Positions 44,253 through 55,445 of a DNA stretch of 64,000 nt are shown piece by piece. The DNA is from Candidula unifasciata. Lineage: Eukaryota > Mollusca > Gastropoda > Stylommatophora > Geomitridae. A model generated the notes under the pieces. It worked only from the letters and a program-made list of their open reading frames with translations, was not told where the DNA came from and made no database searches. Position 1 is the first letter of the stretch. Every line of letters starts with the position of its first letter. Both the position numbers and the translations under genes were made by a program. The DNA lies in the NCBI GenBank assembly GCA_905116865.2, contig CAJHNH020002444.1:7501-71500 (forward strand). The letters run 5' to 3'.

Positions 44253-44298
44253 GGTATGTTATGTTATGTAATGTTATGTTATGTTATGTTATGCTATC
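44253..44298. repeat. (ATGTT)n microsatellite
   Basis: About nine pentamers. Confidence 0.9.
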
Positions 44299-44714
44299 AC
44301 AGTCAACATATTTGCACTGTGGGCATCACCTTGCAGGCTCAGCTATCATATGCAGTAGCCACTCCAAGGTGCCTCTACTGATTGTTTCCATGAGAGGCTG
44401 GTTATAGTATCTCCTGTCTTTACATTGAAGACGGCATAGCCGTGGTTCACCAATCCTAACTCTTGGGTCACGCAATCGTGTTAGCATCAGAAATTCAGCA
44501 GCATCTCCGAGCCAAGTCCGTACAGCGTTAATGATATCGTACTGTCCAGGCTTCTTCCCGTTTTTATGAGTGCATTACTTGCCGGCTGGTCAGCTCTTTC
44601 ATTATCACCGTATGTGTGTATGTGCGTTTATGTGTATGCACATTTATATGTCCGTAATGCTTATAATGTCACTGTCCTATTTTTTTACCGTTTTCTTGGG
44701 CCATTGTAGATGGG

Positions 44715-44894
44715 GGAGGGGGTGTCAGGAGCCTGATGGTTTAGCGCCGGTTATCCAGTGCTGTCGTCTCGAACTGTGCAGGTTAGAATTTTAATTGTGC
44801 CCTCGACAGAAAAACTCTCATCACCTTACCGGGGATGGGAACTCGGTCACCTGCATGAATTGCCGACGTTGTCACCATGCGGCCAGCCACTCCT

Positions 44895-44898
<4 letters not shown>
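44715..44898 (-). repeat. Possible tRNA-headed repeat
   Basis: The minus strand reads GGCCGCATGGTGACAACGTC then GACCGAGTTCCCATCCCCGG, a B-box-like order. One copy only, so weak. Confidence 0.4.

Positions 44899-44943
<45 letters not shown>
44899..44943. repeat. (AC)n microsatellite
   Basis: About 22 AC units. Confidence 0.95.
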
Positions 44944-44944
<1 letters not shown>

Positions 44945-45059
44945 AGCACGTCGGCATATGTGTGTGGGTGTCTGTGTGTTAGGCACACTCCGACACCTTC
45001 TTAACACAAACTTTATAGAGGGGGAGTATGTTTGTTGTATGTGTGTGTGTGTTGGTGCT

Positions 45060-45185
45060 CCTTGGTTGGATTAGCCTGTAAGCAGGGATAATTTTTACAA
45101 TCTGTCTCTATGGAGATTCGAACCATTGACCACTCTGGCTTGTCGGCAAGCGAATCAGCCATTAGGCTACCACAGCTCTATCCGA
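45060..45185 (-). repeat. tRNA-like SINE head
   Basis: The minus strand reads GTGGTAGCCTAATGGCTGAT (A box) then CAATGGTTCGAATCTCC (B box) and ACAGATTGTAAAAATTATCC. No closed acceptor stem, so a retroposon head. Confidence 0.5.
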
Positions 45186-45434
45186 TTAAAAAAAAAAAAT
45201 TATCTTTACAGAAGATACACAAAATTAATCTTCTTAATTTTAGGAAGAAAAAATATATGTATTTACATTTTTTAAAAAAACACACTCCAGAATCCTATAT
45301 TGCTGGAAGGATTAACTTTTACTTTTCCTGCTAAGACGATGAGAAGAATTTTTGGGAAGATATTTCATTATGTATGTTACAAATATGGGTGATAATTTTT
45401 TGTACATATATTAGTAATAATTATATGGCGTCTG

Positions 45435-45744
45435 TGGCTAAAACAGAGTCTTACGGCCAATCTTTGGACCCATCAAAGATGCAAACAGTGGGGAATGAAG
45501 AGTGAGAAGCAACAGAGAAATTCGTAATCTTTTTAAATCGTCATTGATCACCGGCATTACCAGAGCTAATAGACTGAAATAGTTGGAGTATATTGAAAGA
45601 ATGTTAGATGGCAGAGAAGTGAAGACTGTATACACAAGGAAGATAAATGGTCGTAGACCAGGAGGCAGACCAGGAAGACGATGGAGAGATAATGTCCAGA
45701 CAGACCTGCACACACTTGGTGTCACCAAATAATTAAAAAAAAAA
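45435..45744 (+). pseudogene. LINE ORF2 C-terminus
   Basis: Reads REVKTVYTRKINGRRPGGRP then GRRWRDNVQTDLHTLGV, matching the LINE at 33.5 kb but retaining more 5' sequence (to about 45435). It runs into the 74-bp array formed from its own 3' end. Confidence 0.85.
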
Positions 45745-46418
45745 GGCCAACTAGAGAGATTAATGGAAGTGAGTGATATCTGCAGCAAATGAACCTCAAG
45801 AGCTCGGAATGCTGAAGACGGCTAACTATAGAGATGAATGGAGGCGGGTGATATTCGCAGCATTGAACCTCAAGAGCTCGAAATGCTGAAGAAGGCTAAC
45901 TATAGAGACAAATGGAGGCGGGTAATATCTGCAGCAATGAACCTCAAGAGCTCGAAATGTTGAAGAAGGCTAACTATAGAGAAAAATGGAGGCTGGTAAT
46001 ATCTGCAGTAATGAACCTCAAGAGCTCGAAATGCTGAAGATGGCTAACTATAGAAATGAATGGAGGCGGGTAATATTTGCAGCAATGAACCTCAAGAGCT
46101 CGAAATGCTGAAGAAGGCTAACTATAGAGGTGAATGGAGGCGGGTGATATCTGCAGCAATGAACTTCAAAAGCTCGAAATGCTGAAGAAGGCTAACTATA
46201 GAGATGAATGGAGGCGGGTAATATCTGCAGCAATGAACTTCAAAAGCTCGAAATGCTGAAGAAGGCTAACTATAGAGAAAAATGGAGGCGGGTAATATTT
46301 GCAGCAATGAACTTCAAGAGCTTGGAATGCGGAAGAAGGCTAACTATAGAGATGAATGGAGGCGGGTGATATCTGCAGCAATGAACCTCAAGAGCTCGGA
46401 ATGCTGAAGAAGAAGAAG
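45745..46418. repeat. 74-bp array derived from a LINE 3' end, ~9 copies
   Basis: The unit runs GCTAACTATAGAGATGAATG ... CTCGAAATGCTGAAGAAG and translates as NYRDEWRRVISAAMNLKSSE, a plausible LINE C-terminus. The last unit passes into GAAGAAGAAGAA, the LINE tail. Confidence 0.95.
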
Positions 46419-46424
46419 AAACCT

Positions 46425-46655
46425 GTGGCTAAGGGGTTGCGATTGTGTATCTTAATTTGGAAGTACCTCCTTCTATTTAGATGTAAACGAATTGCCAGCA
46501 CACCGCATTGCGTTGATTTCGACAATGATATGGAGCAGAGATCGTTGAGAAAGCAGAGGCAAACTACTGAATCTAAATTCACACAATGAACGCACAAAAA
46601 CTGGTAATGGAGCTAGGTCTTGTTCTGCGACGTCAGGCAAAGGATACGAAACTAA
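46425..46655 (+). repeat. Family C SINE, diverged
   Basis: CTGTGGCTAAGGGGTTGCG in place of the head, CATTGCGTTGATTTCGACAA, GCAGAGGCAAACTACTGAA and AAAGGATACGAAACTAAC. Confidence 0.6.
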
Positions 46656-46794
46656 CTGTAATAATTATATAAAAGTTAAACATTTCGATAAACTCGGATT
46701 CACGGCGCCGAATTGTATCCTGAATGGCTAAGAGCCTGCCTAAATCGTCAGATTCTTACGGTCGTCGCTGAAGCTATAGAGTTTGTGCATTGTG

Positions 46795-46975
46795 AGAAGC
46801 TCTTAACAGACAGCTAGCCGTTTACTAGTACGTTATCATATTATATTATCCCAGTCGCCATCCCTACAAACATTTGGCTTGCCTCAGTCCACCGAGAGCG
46901 ACCGAGTGGTACTGAATATACCCTGGGCAATGAGGTCAATCCTCTTGAAATTACGTTAACCTCATTACATGTAAT
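46795..46975. repeat. Family G inner segment
   Basis: ACAGCTAGCCG, CCGAGAGCGACCGAGTGG and CAATGAGGTCAATCCTC resemble the copies at 14.1 and 22.4 kb. Confidence 0.5.
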
Positions 46976-47803
46976 TTAATTTCCTATAAAAGTAGCCTTC
47001 TTGTATGTTGAAGAGAATCCCTTATTAAGCTAACTTCTGTTTTAAAAAAATTACGATCTCAGAAAACGTACACTCTGCGAAATGGGCCGCCAAGGAATAT
47101 TTCAATAGCCAACACGCTAATACTCTAAACATTCAACCATCTGTCAATTTTTCCAACGTTTAAATTATAATATTAACAAAGCAAACATATTTCTGTGAAT
47201 TCCCCTATTCTCATTGTACCCTGGATATTTTCTATACAAATAATAATCCCTCGTGTAGTTTAGAGTTCTCATCCTAAGAACACGATAGAGTTCCCTGTTA
47301 AAGCAATTAAAATAATTTGCTTAGTTATAATTATCTGTTGAGCAAAAGATATTTCTAATATAGACAATTGTGTAGATAATACTTTATCTTTCATTTCCCT
47401 TCCATTTGATTCAATTTATATAAATATTATCTTGCTTCTTGTTGAAGGTCGTCTTTCATGCTTTGAAACCATTTCCGGCGGTTTATGTTTGGCGAGCATG
47501 CGCATGTGATAACCCGAGATTAACTTCCGTTCGCGAACCGGGGGCGTGGTCTCTTAGGGGGTTCATTTTGCCTGCTGGGATCCCTTGAGAGTTGAACTAA
47601 AAGGCTTGACAACGGCTCTTGTCTCTGACAGCGAGGTTTGATGTCCCGTGTCGATTCCGATAGAGACCTGGTTACTTAAGTGTGTCAATATCCATTTGTT
47701 AAATTAATGTCTTTGTTTTTTTCCGTTCTACCAGATTATCACATATTGGTTCGTTCTTTTCGGATGAGGGTAAAAAAGCTGAACACGTTAATGGTTTGTC
47801 TGT

Positions 47804-47807
<4 letters not shown>
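46976..47807. other. No recognisable feature
   Basis: AT-rich to 47.45 kb, then a short CpG-containing stretch (47.46-47.6 kb). No gene or element supported. Confidence 0.5.
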
Positions 47808-47874
<67 letters not shown>

Positions 47875-47885
47875 TCTCTCTCTCA
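47808..47885. repeat. (TC)n microsatellite
   Basis: About 78 bp, one interruption. Confidence 0.95.
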
Positions 47886-48241
47886 TAGTGTGTTTGTGTA
47901 TGTGAGTGTGTGTCTTGAATATCTGTCTATCTGCCACTTTTTCAGCCTTCCCAAACTGTATATTTGCCTGTGTGTCAGTCAGGCTGACAAACTGTCCATA
48001 ATTTTGACAGTATGTTTGCACCATGTGACACTACATTAAGGTTGCTTTTCTGTGTATTTGTCGGTAAGTCTGCCAGTCTATTTGTCGAGTGCATCTGTCT
48101 GTGTTTTGCCAGTTTATTAGCCTGCCCACAAAATTATGTATGTTTGTCTGTCAGTCAGTTTGTCTATACATCTGCTCTGTGTCAAAATGTTCGCCTGATT
48201 GTCTGTAGGCTACGGAATCTGTCTTTTATATTTTCCATCTG

Positions 48242-49571
48242 CTTACTTTCCTTGTGATATTAGTGTTTGCAACGCCTACTTTCCTTGTGATGTCAGTGTT
48301 TGTAACGCCTACTTTCCTTGTGATGTTAGTTATTGTAATGCCTACTTTCCTTGTGATGTTAGTTATTGTAATGCCTACTTTCCTTGTGATATTAGTGTTT
48401 GCAACGCCTACTTTCCTTGTGATGTCAGTGTTTGTAACGCCTACTTTCCTTGTGATGTTAGTTATTGTAATGCCCACTTTCCTTGTGATGTCGGTGTTTG
48501 TAACGCCTACTTTCCTTGTGATGTTAGTTATTGTAATGCCCACTTTCCTTGTGATGTCGGTGTTTGTAACGCCTACTTTCCTTGTGATGTCGGTGTTTGT
48601 AACGCCTACTTTCCTTGTGATGTTAGTTATTGTAATGCCCACTTTCCTTGTGATGTCGGTGTTTGTAACGCCTACTTTCCTTGTGATGTTAGTGTTTGTA
48701 ACGCCTACTTTCATTGTGATGTCAGTGTTTGCAACGCCTACTTTCCTTGTGATCTTAGTTATTGTAATGCCCACTTTCCTTGTGATGTCGGTGTTTGTAA
48801 CGCCTACTTTCCTTGTGATGTTAGTTATTGTAACGCCCACTTTCCTTGTGATGTCGGTGTTTGTAACGCCTATTTTCCTTGTGATGTCAGTGTTTGTAAC
48901 GCCTACTTTCCTTGTGATGTTAGTTATTGTAACGCCTACTTTCCTTGTGATGTTAGTGTTTGTAACGCCTATTTTCCTTGTGATGTCAGTGTTTGCAACG
49001 CCTACTTTCCTTGTGATGTTAGTTATTGTAACGCCTACTTTCCTTGTGATGTTAGTGTTTGTAACGCCTATTTTTCTTGTGATGTCAGTGTTTGCAACGC
49101 CTACTTTCCTTGTGATGTTAGTGTTTGTAACGCCTACTTTCCTTGTGATGTCAGTGTTTGTAACGCCTACTTTTCTTGTGATGTCAGTGTTTGCAACGCC
49201 TACTTTCCTTGTGATGTTAGTGTTTGTAACGCCTACTTTCCTTGTGATGTTAGTTATTGTAATGCCTACTTTCCTTGTGATATTAGTGTTTGCAATGCCT
49301 ACTTTCCTTGTGATGTCAGTGTTTGTGACGCCTACTTTCCTTGTGATGTTAGTTATTGTAATGCCTACTTTCCTTGTGATATTAGTGTTTGTAACGCCTA
49401 TTTTCCTTGTGATGTCAGAGTTTGCAACGCCTACTTTCCTTGTGATGTCAGTGTTTGTAACGCCTACTTTCCTTGTGATGTTATTTATTGTAATGCCCAC
49501 TTTCCTTGTGATGTCAGTGTTTGTAACGCCTACTTTCCTTGTGATGTTAGTGTTTGTAACGCCTACTTTCT
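48242..49571. repeat. 33-bp minisatellite, ~40 copies
   Basis: The unit is CCTACTTTCCTTGTGATGTT followed by AGTGTTTGTAACG (11 codons, AYFPCDVSVCN in one frame). Variants include AGTTATTGTAATG and CACTTT. Three long frames, on both strands, run through it because no frame of the unit has a stop. No promoter, splice or protein-family evidence supports a gene. Confidence 0.95.
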
Positions 49572-49574
49572 CAT

Positions 49575-49845
49575 TGCCTCTTTTGCTTTTCCTGCTGGGA
49601 AAGAAAGTCAGTTTCCTGCCCTTTGCAGGACCTTGCAGAATCAACTCCGTCATTTGTTTTTAACTGTTGCGATTTTCCTAAGCAAATTTACGTTCAGCCG
49701 TTTGTCATTGCCTCTGGTCTTTCGGCTCTCTCGGCAGCAGTGTCGAAACCAACGCAAGATTGTCTGCTGCCAAATCGCCTGCAACCGGGATCAAACCCGG
49801 CATACCAGTATTATATAGCTAGTTACGCCTAAGCTACCAATCTCC
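49575..49845 (-). repeat. Family C tRNA-headed SINE
   Basis: Reversed CTAAGCAAATTTACG and GGGATCAAACCCGGCATACC. It abuts the right end of the 33-bp array. Confidence 0.8.
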
Positions 49846-49929
49846 TGCTTTATATCAATTTTATAATGTTTTCCATTCAAAATTCCATTTTCAAATTTCG
49901 TTATAACTTCTTTTCTGTTTTCAGTCTGT

Positions 49930-50030
49930 GATTACAGACGCTTTGATAAGGTCATTAAAAATGACCGACTGCCTACATCAGAAGGAGGCAATCTGCATTC
50001 TTTGGGCATGTCATGACGAGGAGAGGAGGC
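49930..50030 (+). pseudogene. LINE 3' fragment, left part
   Basis: CTTTGATAAGGTCATTAAAA and CATTCTTTGGGCATGTCATG: same LINE as 10.0-10.8 kb, interrupted by a B SINE. Confidence 0.65.
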
Positions 50031-50412
50031 TGCGTGTTCTCGGGGCATGGTGTCCGCCTCGAGTGCTAGAGGTTCCAGGTTGAATCCCCGGTAAGGGCTG
50101 GGATTTTTTCACGTGGACTTGGGCATCTAGTAATTCCCTCTTGGTAGTGAGATCAGACGCCCGTGTGCATTGTCATGCACGTAAAAACTTCCTGTGCAGT
50201 TGGAAATCGAAAAGAGTAGCCTAACGGCGCTTCCCGGGCAAAATTTTGAGTTAAAAATCTACACAAAGTATTTCAAGATCCTCGCCGGTGCAACAGAACC
50301 TGTGCACTGTGCTGAGCTTCTTCGGATTCAAACTTGAGTTAAAAGAAGAACACAGCACTAATGGGTTACTGCCCGTGTGACATGATGTCGATCCTTTGTT
50401 CTAACCTCTAAC
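50031..50412 (+). repeat. Family B tRNA-headed SINE inserted in a LINE fragment
   Basis: Head GGCATGGTGTCCGCCTCGAG and AGGTTGAATCCCCGGTAAGG; full body to TTCTAACCTCTAACTG. LINE sequence continues on both sides. A short GGAGA-like duplication is possible but not clear. Confidence 0.88.
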
Positions 50413-50600
50413 TGATAAGGAGAAACCTGGAGGACATCGTGACAGTGGGAAAGTTGGCGGGGGAAAAGAGGCAGGGGGAGAGAAAATACTTGTCATTTTG
50501 ACATCAAGGAATGGAGGATCGTCTGTGTCAGGACTGATTGACAGTACACGAAACAGAAGGTTGTTGATATGACATGATTACCAGAGTCACCCGGCATGGA
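50413..50600 (+). pseudogene. LINE 3' fragment, right part
   Basis: GAGAAACCTGGAGGACATCG, GGGAAAGTTGGCGGGGG and GACAGTACACGAAACAGAAG, equivalent to 10.24-10.4 kb. Confidence 0.7.
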
Positions 50601-50633
50601 CTATACCAAGAAGTGAAAGGTATGGCTGTTGGT

Positions 50634-50659
50634 ATTATTATTATTATTATTATTATTAA

Positions 50660-50702
<43 letters not shown>

Positions 50703-50715
50703 ATTATTATTATTT
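50634..50715. repeat. (ATT)n microsatellite
   Basis: About 27 units with two AAT-phase interruptions. Confidence 0.95.
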
Positions 50716-50825
50716 TCCATTGTTAACAGCTGAGAGCTTGTAATACGTGGTTTCGTTTTCTTTTCCAAACATCTTTTCGACATTCTTCTTCTGTATTTCA
50801 CACACCCCCGCCCCCAAATAAGCAT

Positions 50826-51000
50826 AGTAAAAGACCCATTCTTACACGCTTTAAAGTTACTGGGCATAAAGGGCAAGACCTGTAATGTATTGACCGACCA
50901 GTAGCCGATGGGTGATGTAGTCAACATTGCGCCGGCCGCCTTTACTTCTCAGGACTTTGCCTAGTATCAGTTTAAAGCAGGATTGATCTGAAAGCCAAGG
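50826..51000 (-). repeat. Family A SINE, partial
   Basis: Body with CCATTCTTACACGCTTTAAA, GCCGATGGGTGATGTAGTCA and GCGCCGGCCGCCTTTAC. It stops at the tetranucleotide array where the head would begin. Confidence 0.7.
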
Positions 51001-51711
<711 letters not shown>

Positions 51712-52214
51712 GCCCGACCGTAAATCCATGCATCCATTTCTCTATCTGTCTCTCGGTCTGTCCGCCTGTCTGTCTCTCCAATATAATATCCCTTTAAATA
51801 ATAAAGCACCCCTCTTCATTACAACACTAGTTTCTCCCCTTACTTTAGAGTGAAGAAAACGCAAAGTTAGTACCACGCTTGACGGAACCAGCGTCACGGT
51901 AATGACTTCCGGCCCGGTGAGCTGACTCAAGAGCTGCACGATATGCTGGAGAACATTGACACAATCTGATAAAGTGAAAGTGCGTTGATTGTCATGTGTA
52001 ACAAGTCCCCTTTAACAGATTCCTCCTATTGGGACTTTTCTTTTCCTTCTTTACTTTTTTTTTCTGGATTGACTGCTCTGGTGGTGTGTTGATTCTGAAC
52101 GTACATATTACTATGTTCAATTTGTATGCCATTAGTGATGTGATTTTTCTGAACATATGTGATCATTTTCATATTTTATTGTTAGTGGAGTGAGTAGTAC
52201 ATGGTCTGGTCTCT
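51712..52214. other. No recognisable feature
   Basis: Ordinary unique-looking sequence between two repeats. Confidence 0.55.
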
Positions 52215-52475
52215 AGGAAGTAAGATCGGACTCTGTGCGTATTATTGTGCACGTAAAAAAGATCCACTTGCAGCCTAAGAGTAGCCTAACGGCGATGCCC
52301 GGGCAAAATTTAGAGTTCAAAATCTACCCAAAGTATTTCAGGATCCTTGCCGGTGCAACGCAGTTCGTGAAAATGCGCTAGGATTCTTCAGACTCAGGCT
52401 TGAGTTAGAAGTAGAAGGGAGCACTTATGGGTTACACCCGTGTGCCATGATGATAATCCGTCGAATAAACATAAA
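52215..52475 (+). repeat. Family B SINE, 5'-truncated
   Basis: GTAAGATCGGACTCTGTGCG, GCACGTAAAAAAGATCCACT, GGATCCTTGCCGGTGCAACG and GAGTTAGAAGTAGAAGGGAG. Confidence 0.8.
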
Positions 52476-52499
52476 CAATCATTTTAAAAAAGCATGAGT

Positions 52500-52985
52500 A
52501 GAAAAGGCGGATACTTGTCTATAGACAAATCTTGCTGCTGGTTTTGATGCATGGGCAAACTTGGCATTTGCCAGGAACCCCATCAGTAGAAAGGCCAGAT
52601 ACTTGTATATAAACAAATCTTGCTGCTGGTATTGATGCATGGGCAGGCTTGGCATTTGCCAGGAACCCCACTAGTAGAAAGGCCAGATACTTGTATATAA
52701 ACAAATCTTGCTGCTGGTATTGTTGCATGGACAGGCTTGGCATTTGCCAGGAACCCCATCAGTAGAAAGGCCAGATACTTGTATATAAACAAAACTTGCT
52801 GCTGGTATTGATGCATGGGAAAACTTGGCATTTGCCAGGAACCCCATCAGTAGAAAGGCCAGATACTTGTATATAAACAAATCTTGCTGCTGGTATTAAT
52901 GTATGGGCGACTTGGCAGTTGCCAGGAACCCCACTAGTAGAAAGGCCGGACACAAGTCTATAGACAAATCTTGCTGCTGACACAT
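52500..52985. repeat. 88-bp tandem array, ~5.5 copies
   Basis: The unit contains GGCCAGATACTTGTATATAA, CTTGCTGCTGGTATTGATGC and TTTGCCAGGAACCCCATCAG. Confidence 0.95.
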
Positions 52986-53092
52986 TTCCGTCTTCCCAGA
53001 CGATATTGTTATCTTGTACTCAACCAGCAGTTAGACAGATCACGTGAGAGCAGCAAGCTACAAGGCAAGAGACGGGTTTAGTTGGTAAGCTC

Positions 53093-53395
53093 ACGACCGG
53101 CTCCCGCTGACGGGCCGTGCTGCTGACGTCACCGCAACGGGTTAACGATGCGTTAAAGCAGTGGTGTTCAAACTGGGTGCCGAGGCACCCCGGGTTGCAA
53201 AAATAAAGAAAAGTCGGCTAAAAATTGTGAAATTATTAAAAAAAGGCATGTAGATACTTAAAAGTTAAAACTAAAGTTGTCTTCCTTTGCCGCTGTCGAA
53301 ATTAATTATTTCTTGTTTGAGAACCGCTACGTTAACGCATGGTTAGCCCGACCCGGTGAAGTCAGCAGCACGGCCCGCCAGCTGGAGCCGGTGGT
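53093..53395. repeat. Palindromic repeat split by a hAT MITE
   Basis: Left arm 53093-53150 (ACGACCGGCTCCCGC, GGGCCGTGCTGCTGACGTCA) and right arm about 53338-53395, its reverse complement with about 10-15% change. Without the MITE the arms would meet at the dyad GCGTTAACGC. Confidence 0.88.
53159..53329. mobile_element. hAT-type MITE, 171 bp
   Basis: Ends CAGTGGTGTTCAAAC and, reversed, TAGCGGTTCTCAAAC. TSD is CGTTAAAG (53151-53158) and CGTTAACG (53330-53337), 7 of 8 matching. No coding content. Confidence 0.88.
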
Positions 53396-53439
53396 GGTTA
53401 GTTAGTCTTTCCTCTCCGTGTTTGGCGGTTCGTTACCAT

Positions 53440-53742
53440 CTGCTCCCCGTGTGGGTTCCGAGGCTGTGTTACAGGGAGAACAAGAATAGAAAAACTGCTT
53501 ACTCAAAAGCATGTCGTAAGGGTCCACCAAATGGGAACTTTCTTCGAAGTCGGGGTACATTTGTCTAAGAGGCAAGAAACCAACAGAATTCATACAAATG
53601 AGTCAAATCTGTAAAACGGATACACACGCAACACTCAAGTTTTTAGGACAGGACTGAAGTCCATAAGTGGATGAACAACCAGAACTTTACTAGAACCTAC
53701 AGCTGGTGAACGCGAAGAAGAAGAAGAAGAAGAAGAAGAAAG
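53440..53742 (+). repeat. Family D retroposon, full length
   Basis: CCCCGTGTGGGTTCCGAGGC, GTCGTAAGGGTCCACC, CAAATCTGTAAAACGGATAC, GGTGAACGCGAAGAAGAAG, then about 30 bp of GAA. Confidence 0.85.
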
Positions 53743-53744
53743 AA

Positions 53745-53905
53745 GTTACCAGCTGTTTCAGGTCATGGATGTTTGTTAAGCCCATGGTCGAGCCTTCCCT
53801 GATGATTGTTCTACGTAGTCTCTCTTGGTCTACCCCGTTTCCCCTCTCCCTTCCGGTGTCCATATAAGGGCTTAATGAGAGAGTCTAGTCTTATCCATTC
53901 TGATA
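53745..53905 (-). pseudogene. LINE ORF2 C-terminus
   Basis: The minus strand reads MDKTRLSH then ALIWTPEGRGETG, as in the copy at 16.43-16.64 kb, with stops. It abuts the GAA tail of the preceding D. Confidence 0.75.
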
Positions 53906-54060
53906 AGAGATGAGTGGAGGGAGTAAAAGAGACAACACGCAAACGAAGTATGACATTACCACACGCTACACAACTACCCATAGACATGAAATTGCATCTA
54001 ATTCTGCGATGCTTTGCTACCTCAGTAGTATTAACAAAGACAGAAGACGCTTTTTGGGTG

Positions 54061-54333
54061 CTTTATTAATATCCTACCCCAAAGAGGTCACGGGACAGTC
54101 TAATATTACAGGGGTTGGTAGATAGGCTGCATGCAGTTGTGGGACCTAGGCTGCATGCAGTGGTGGGAACCTAGGCTGCACTCTCTCGTGGGACGTAGGT
54201 GTGTTGGTGTTAGGGTCAGTTGTAGCTGTTTTGGGGTCGTTAAACGCATCAGAAAGCCGGGAAGCCCAGTCTTACAACCCTCTAAAATGTTAGACTGTCC
54301 TGTGACGTCATCTGGGGTAGGATATTAATAAAG
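54061..54333. mobile_element. MITE with 43-bp inverted ends
   Basis: CTTTATTAATATCCTACCCC begins both ends (54061-54103; reversed 54290-54333) with about 90% identity over the arm. The interior has three ~24-bp units (GCTGCATGCAGTGGTGGGA) and a GGTCAGTTGTAGCTG block also seen at 34.3 kb. No clear TSD, so the superfamily is unknown. Confidence 0.8.
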
Positions 54334-54443
54334 AACCGATTTTTATATTCTGCTGTAATGAAGAATGGGAATGAAACATGGACGGGATTTTAAATCTAAT
54401 TTTCCAGTCACCTTTCTCAGCATTCAAACCTCCTACATCCCCA

Positions 54444-54544
54444 GGTTGGGTTCAGGGGCGCCATTGTGGGAGAAAACAAGAACAGATTGACTGCCCTTCC
54501 AACAAGGATATCGTTAAAGTCGACTCACTGGGAGATTTCGTCGA
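54444..54544 (+). repeat. Family D retroposon, segment 1
   Basis: GTTGGGTTCAGGGGCGCCAT to TTTCGTCGA. The D element is continued at 54837 and 55446. Confidence 0.75.
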
Positions 54545-54827
54545 ATTGGGAGTCGCCCTGGTGTAGTGGCTAGACGCCCGTCTGCGGATCGGAAGGTCGG
54601 GGGTTCGGGTCCTGACAAAGCCGGATTTTTATTAAAAAATGACATTGACTCCCAGGTCGACCCAGCCTTGAGTGAGTACCAGGTGCAGTCCTGGGAAGTA
54701 AAAGCGACCGGCTTGATGCTGAACACATTACCCACCAAGAGCCGATTGGTCCATAAAACTATAGGTCTAGCCCTATAGGCCAAATAGCCTAAAGGCGTGG
54801 AAAAGGGTCCTTTACTTTTTTCTTTAC
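54545..54827 (+). repeat. Family A SINE inserted in D
   Basis: Full head (GTAGTGGCTAGACGCCCGTC, GGGGGTTCGGGTCCTGAC) and body, ending CTTTACTTTTTTCTTTAC. TSD TTTCGTCGA/TTTCTTCGA (54536-54544, 54828-54836; 8 of 9). Confidence 0.92.
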
Positions 54828-54836
54828 TTTCTTCGA

Positions 54837-54874
54837 GAAGCAAGAAACCAGTAATCTGTTTACAGATAAGTCAG
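54837..54874 (+). repeat. Family D retroposon, segment 2
   Basis: GAAGCAAGAAACCAGTAATC to the left LINE TSD, GATAAGTCAG. Confidence 0.75.
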
Positions 54875-55435
54875 GCACTCCAATCTGGAAAATTATCTGG
54901 TTTACAAACACTACTCTCCAAACTAGGCAGTCGGTGTAAGGTAACTATGCAGTGGATACCATCCCACTGTCGAGTTCCTGGAAATGAAAGAGCTGATAAA
55001 CTATCTAAGGAAGGTGCAAATGAAGAACAACCTGACGTACCAGTCTCTTATCAGCAAAAGATGAGAATAATCAAATCAATCAGAAAGCCACCAAAACTTA
55101 CACAAGACGATTACCATTTTATGGGCAGACCAGAGTAAGTCATTATTCTAAGCCTTAGAACAGGACACAGTCGACTTCGCAGCCACATGTACACAAAATG
55201 TTTAATTGGCGAATCAAACATGTGCACATGTGGATTGGCACTTAAGACAGCAGACCATGTCCTCCAAGACTGTCCCAAATACAACATATCAAGGCAAAAC
55301 TGTTGGCCAAGAGAAACATCGGTGCAAGTCAAACTTTACGGGTTGCTGAGTGAATTACAAAAGAATGTGAAGTTCATACTAGAGACAACATTGCAGATAT
55401 TGATCATTTATTTCAAGCGAACTAAAGAAGAAGAA
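54875..55435 (+). pseudogene. RNase H-bearing LINE 3' end with TSD
   Basis: Reads WIPSHCRVPGNERADKLSKE (the RNase H H-x-x-x-x-G-N-E-x-A-D motif with the catalytic Asp present), then CTCGLALKTADHVLQDCP, the C-x-C-G-x(8)-H-x(4)-C zinc knuckle typical of I/Jockey-group ORF2 ends. Only one in-frame stop (near 55136) breaks the ~190 codons. It ends in GAAGAAGAAGA with TSD GATAAGTCAG at 54865-54874 and 55436-55445. Confidence 0.92.
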
Positions 55436-55445
55436 GATAAGTCAG

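Noticed and set aside
48199..49818. 539-codon frame as a repetitive cysteine-rich protein
   Set aside because: The 33-bp unit is stop-free in several frames on both strands, so length alone is no evidence. The frame runs on into a SINE.
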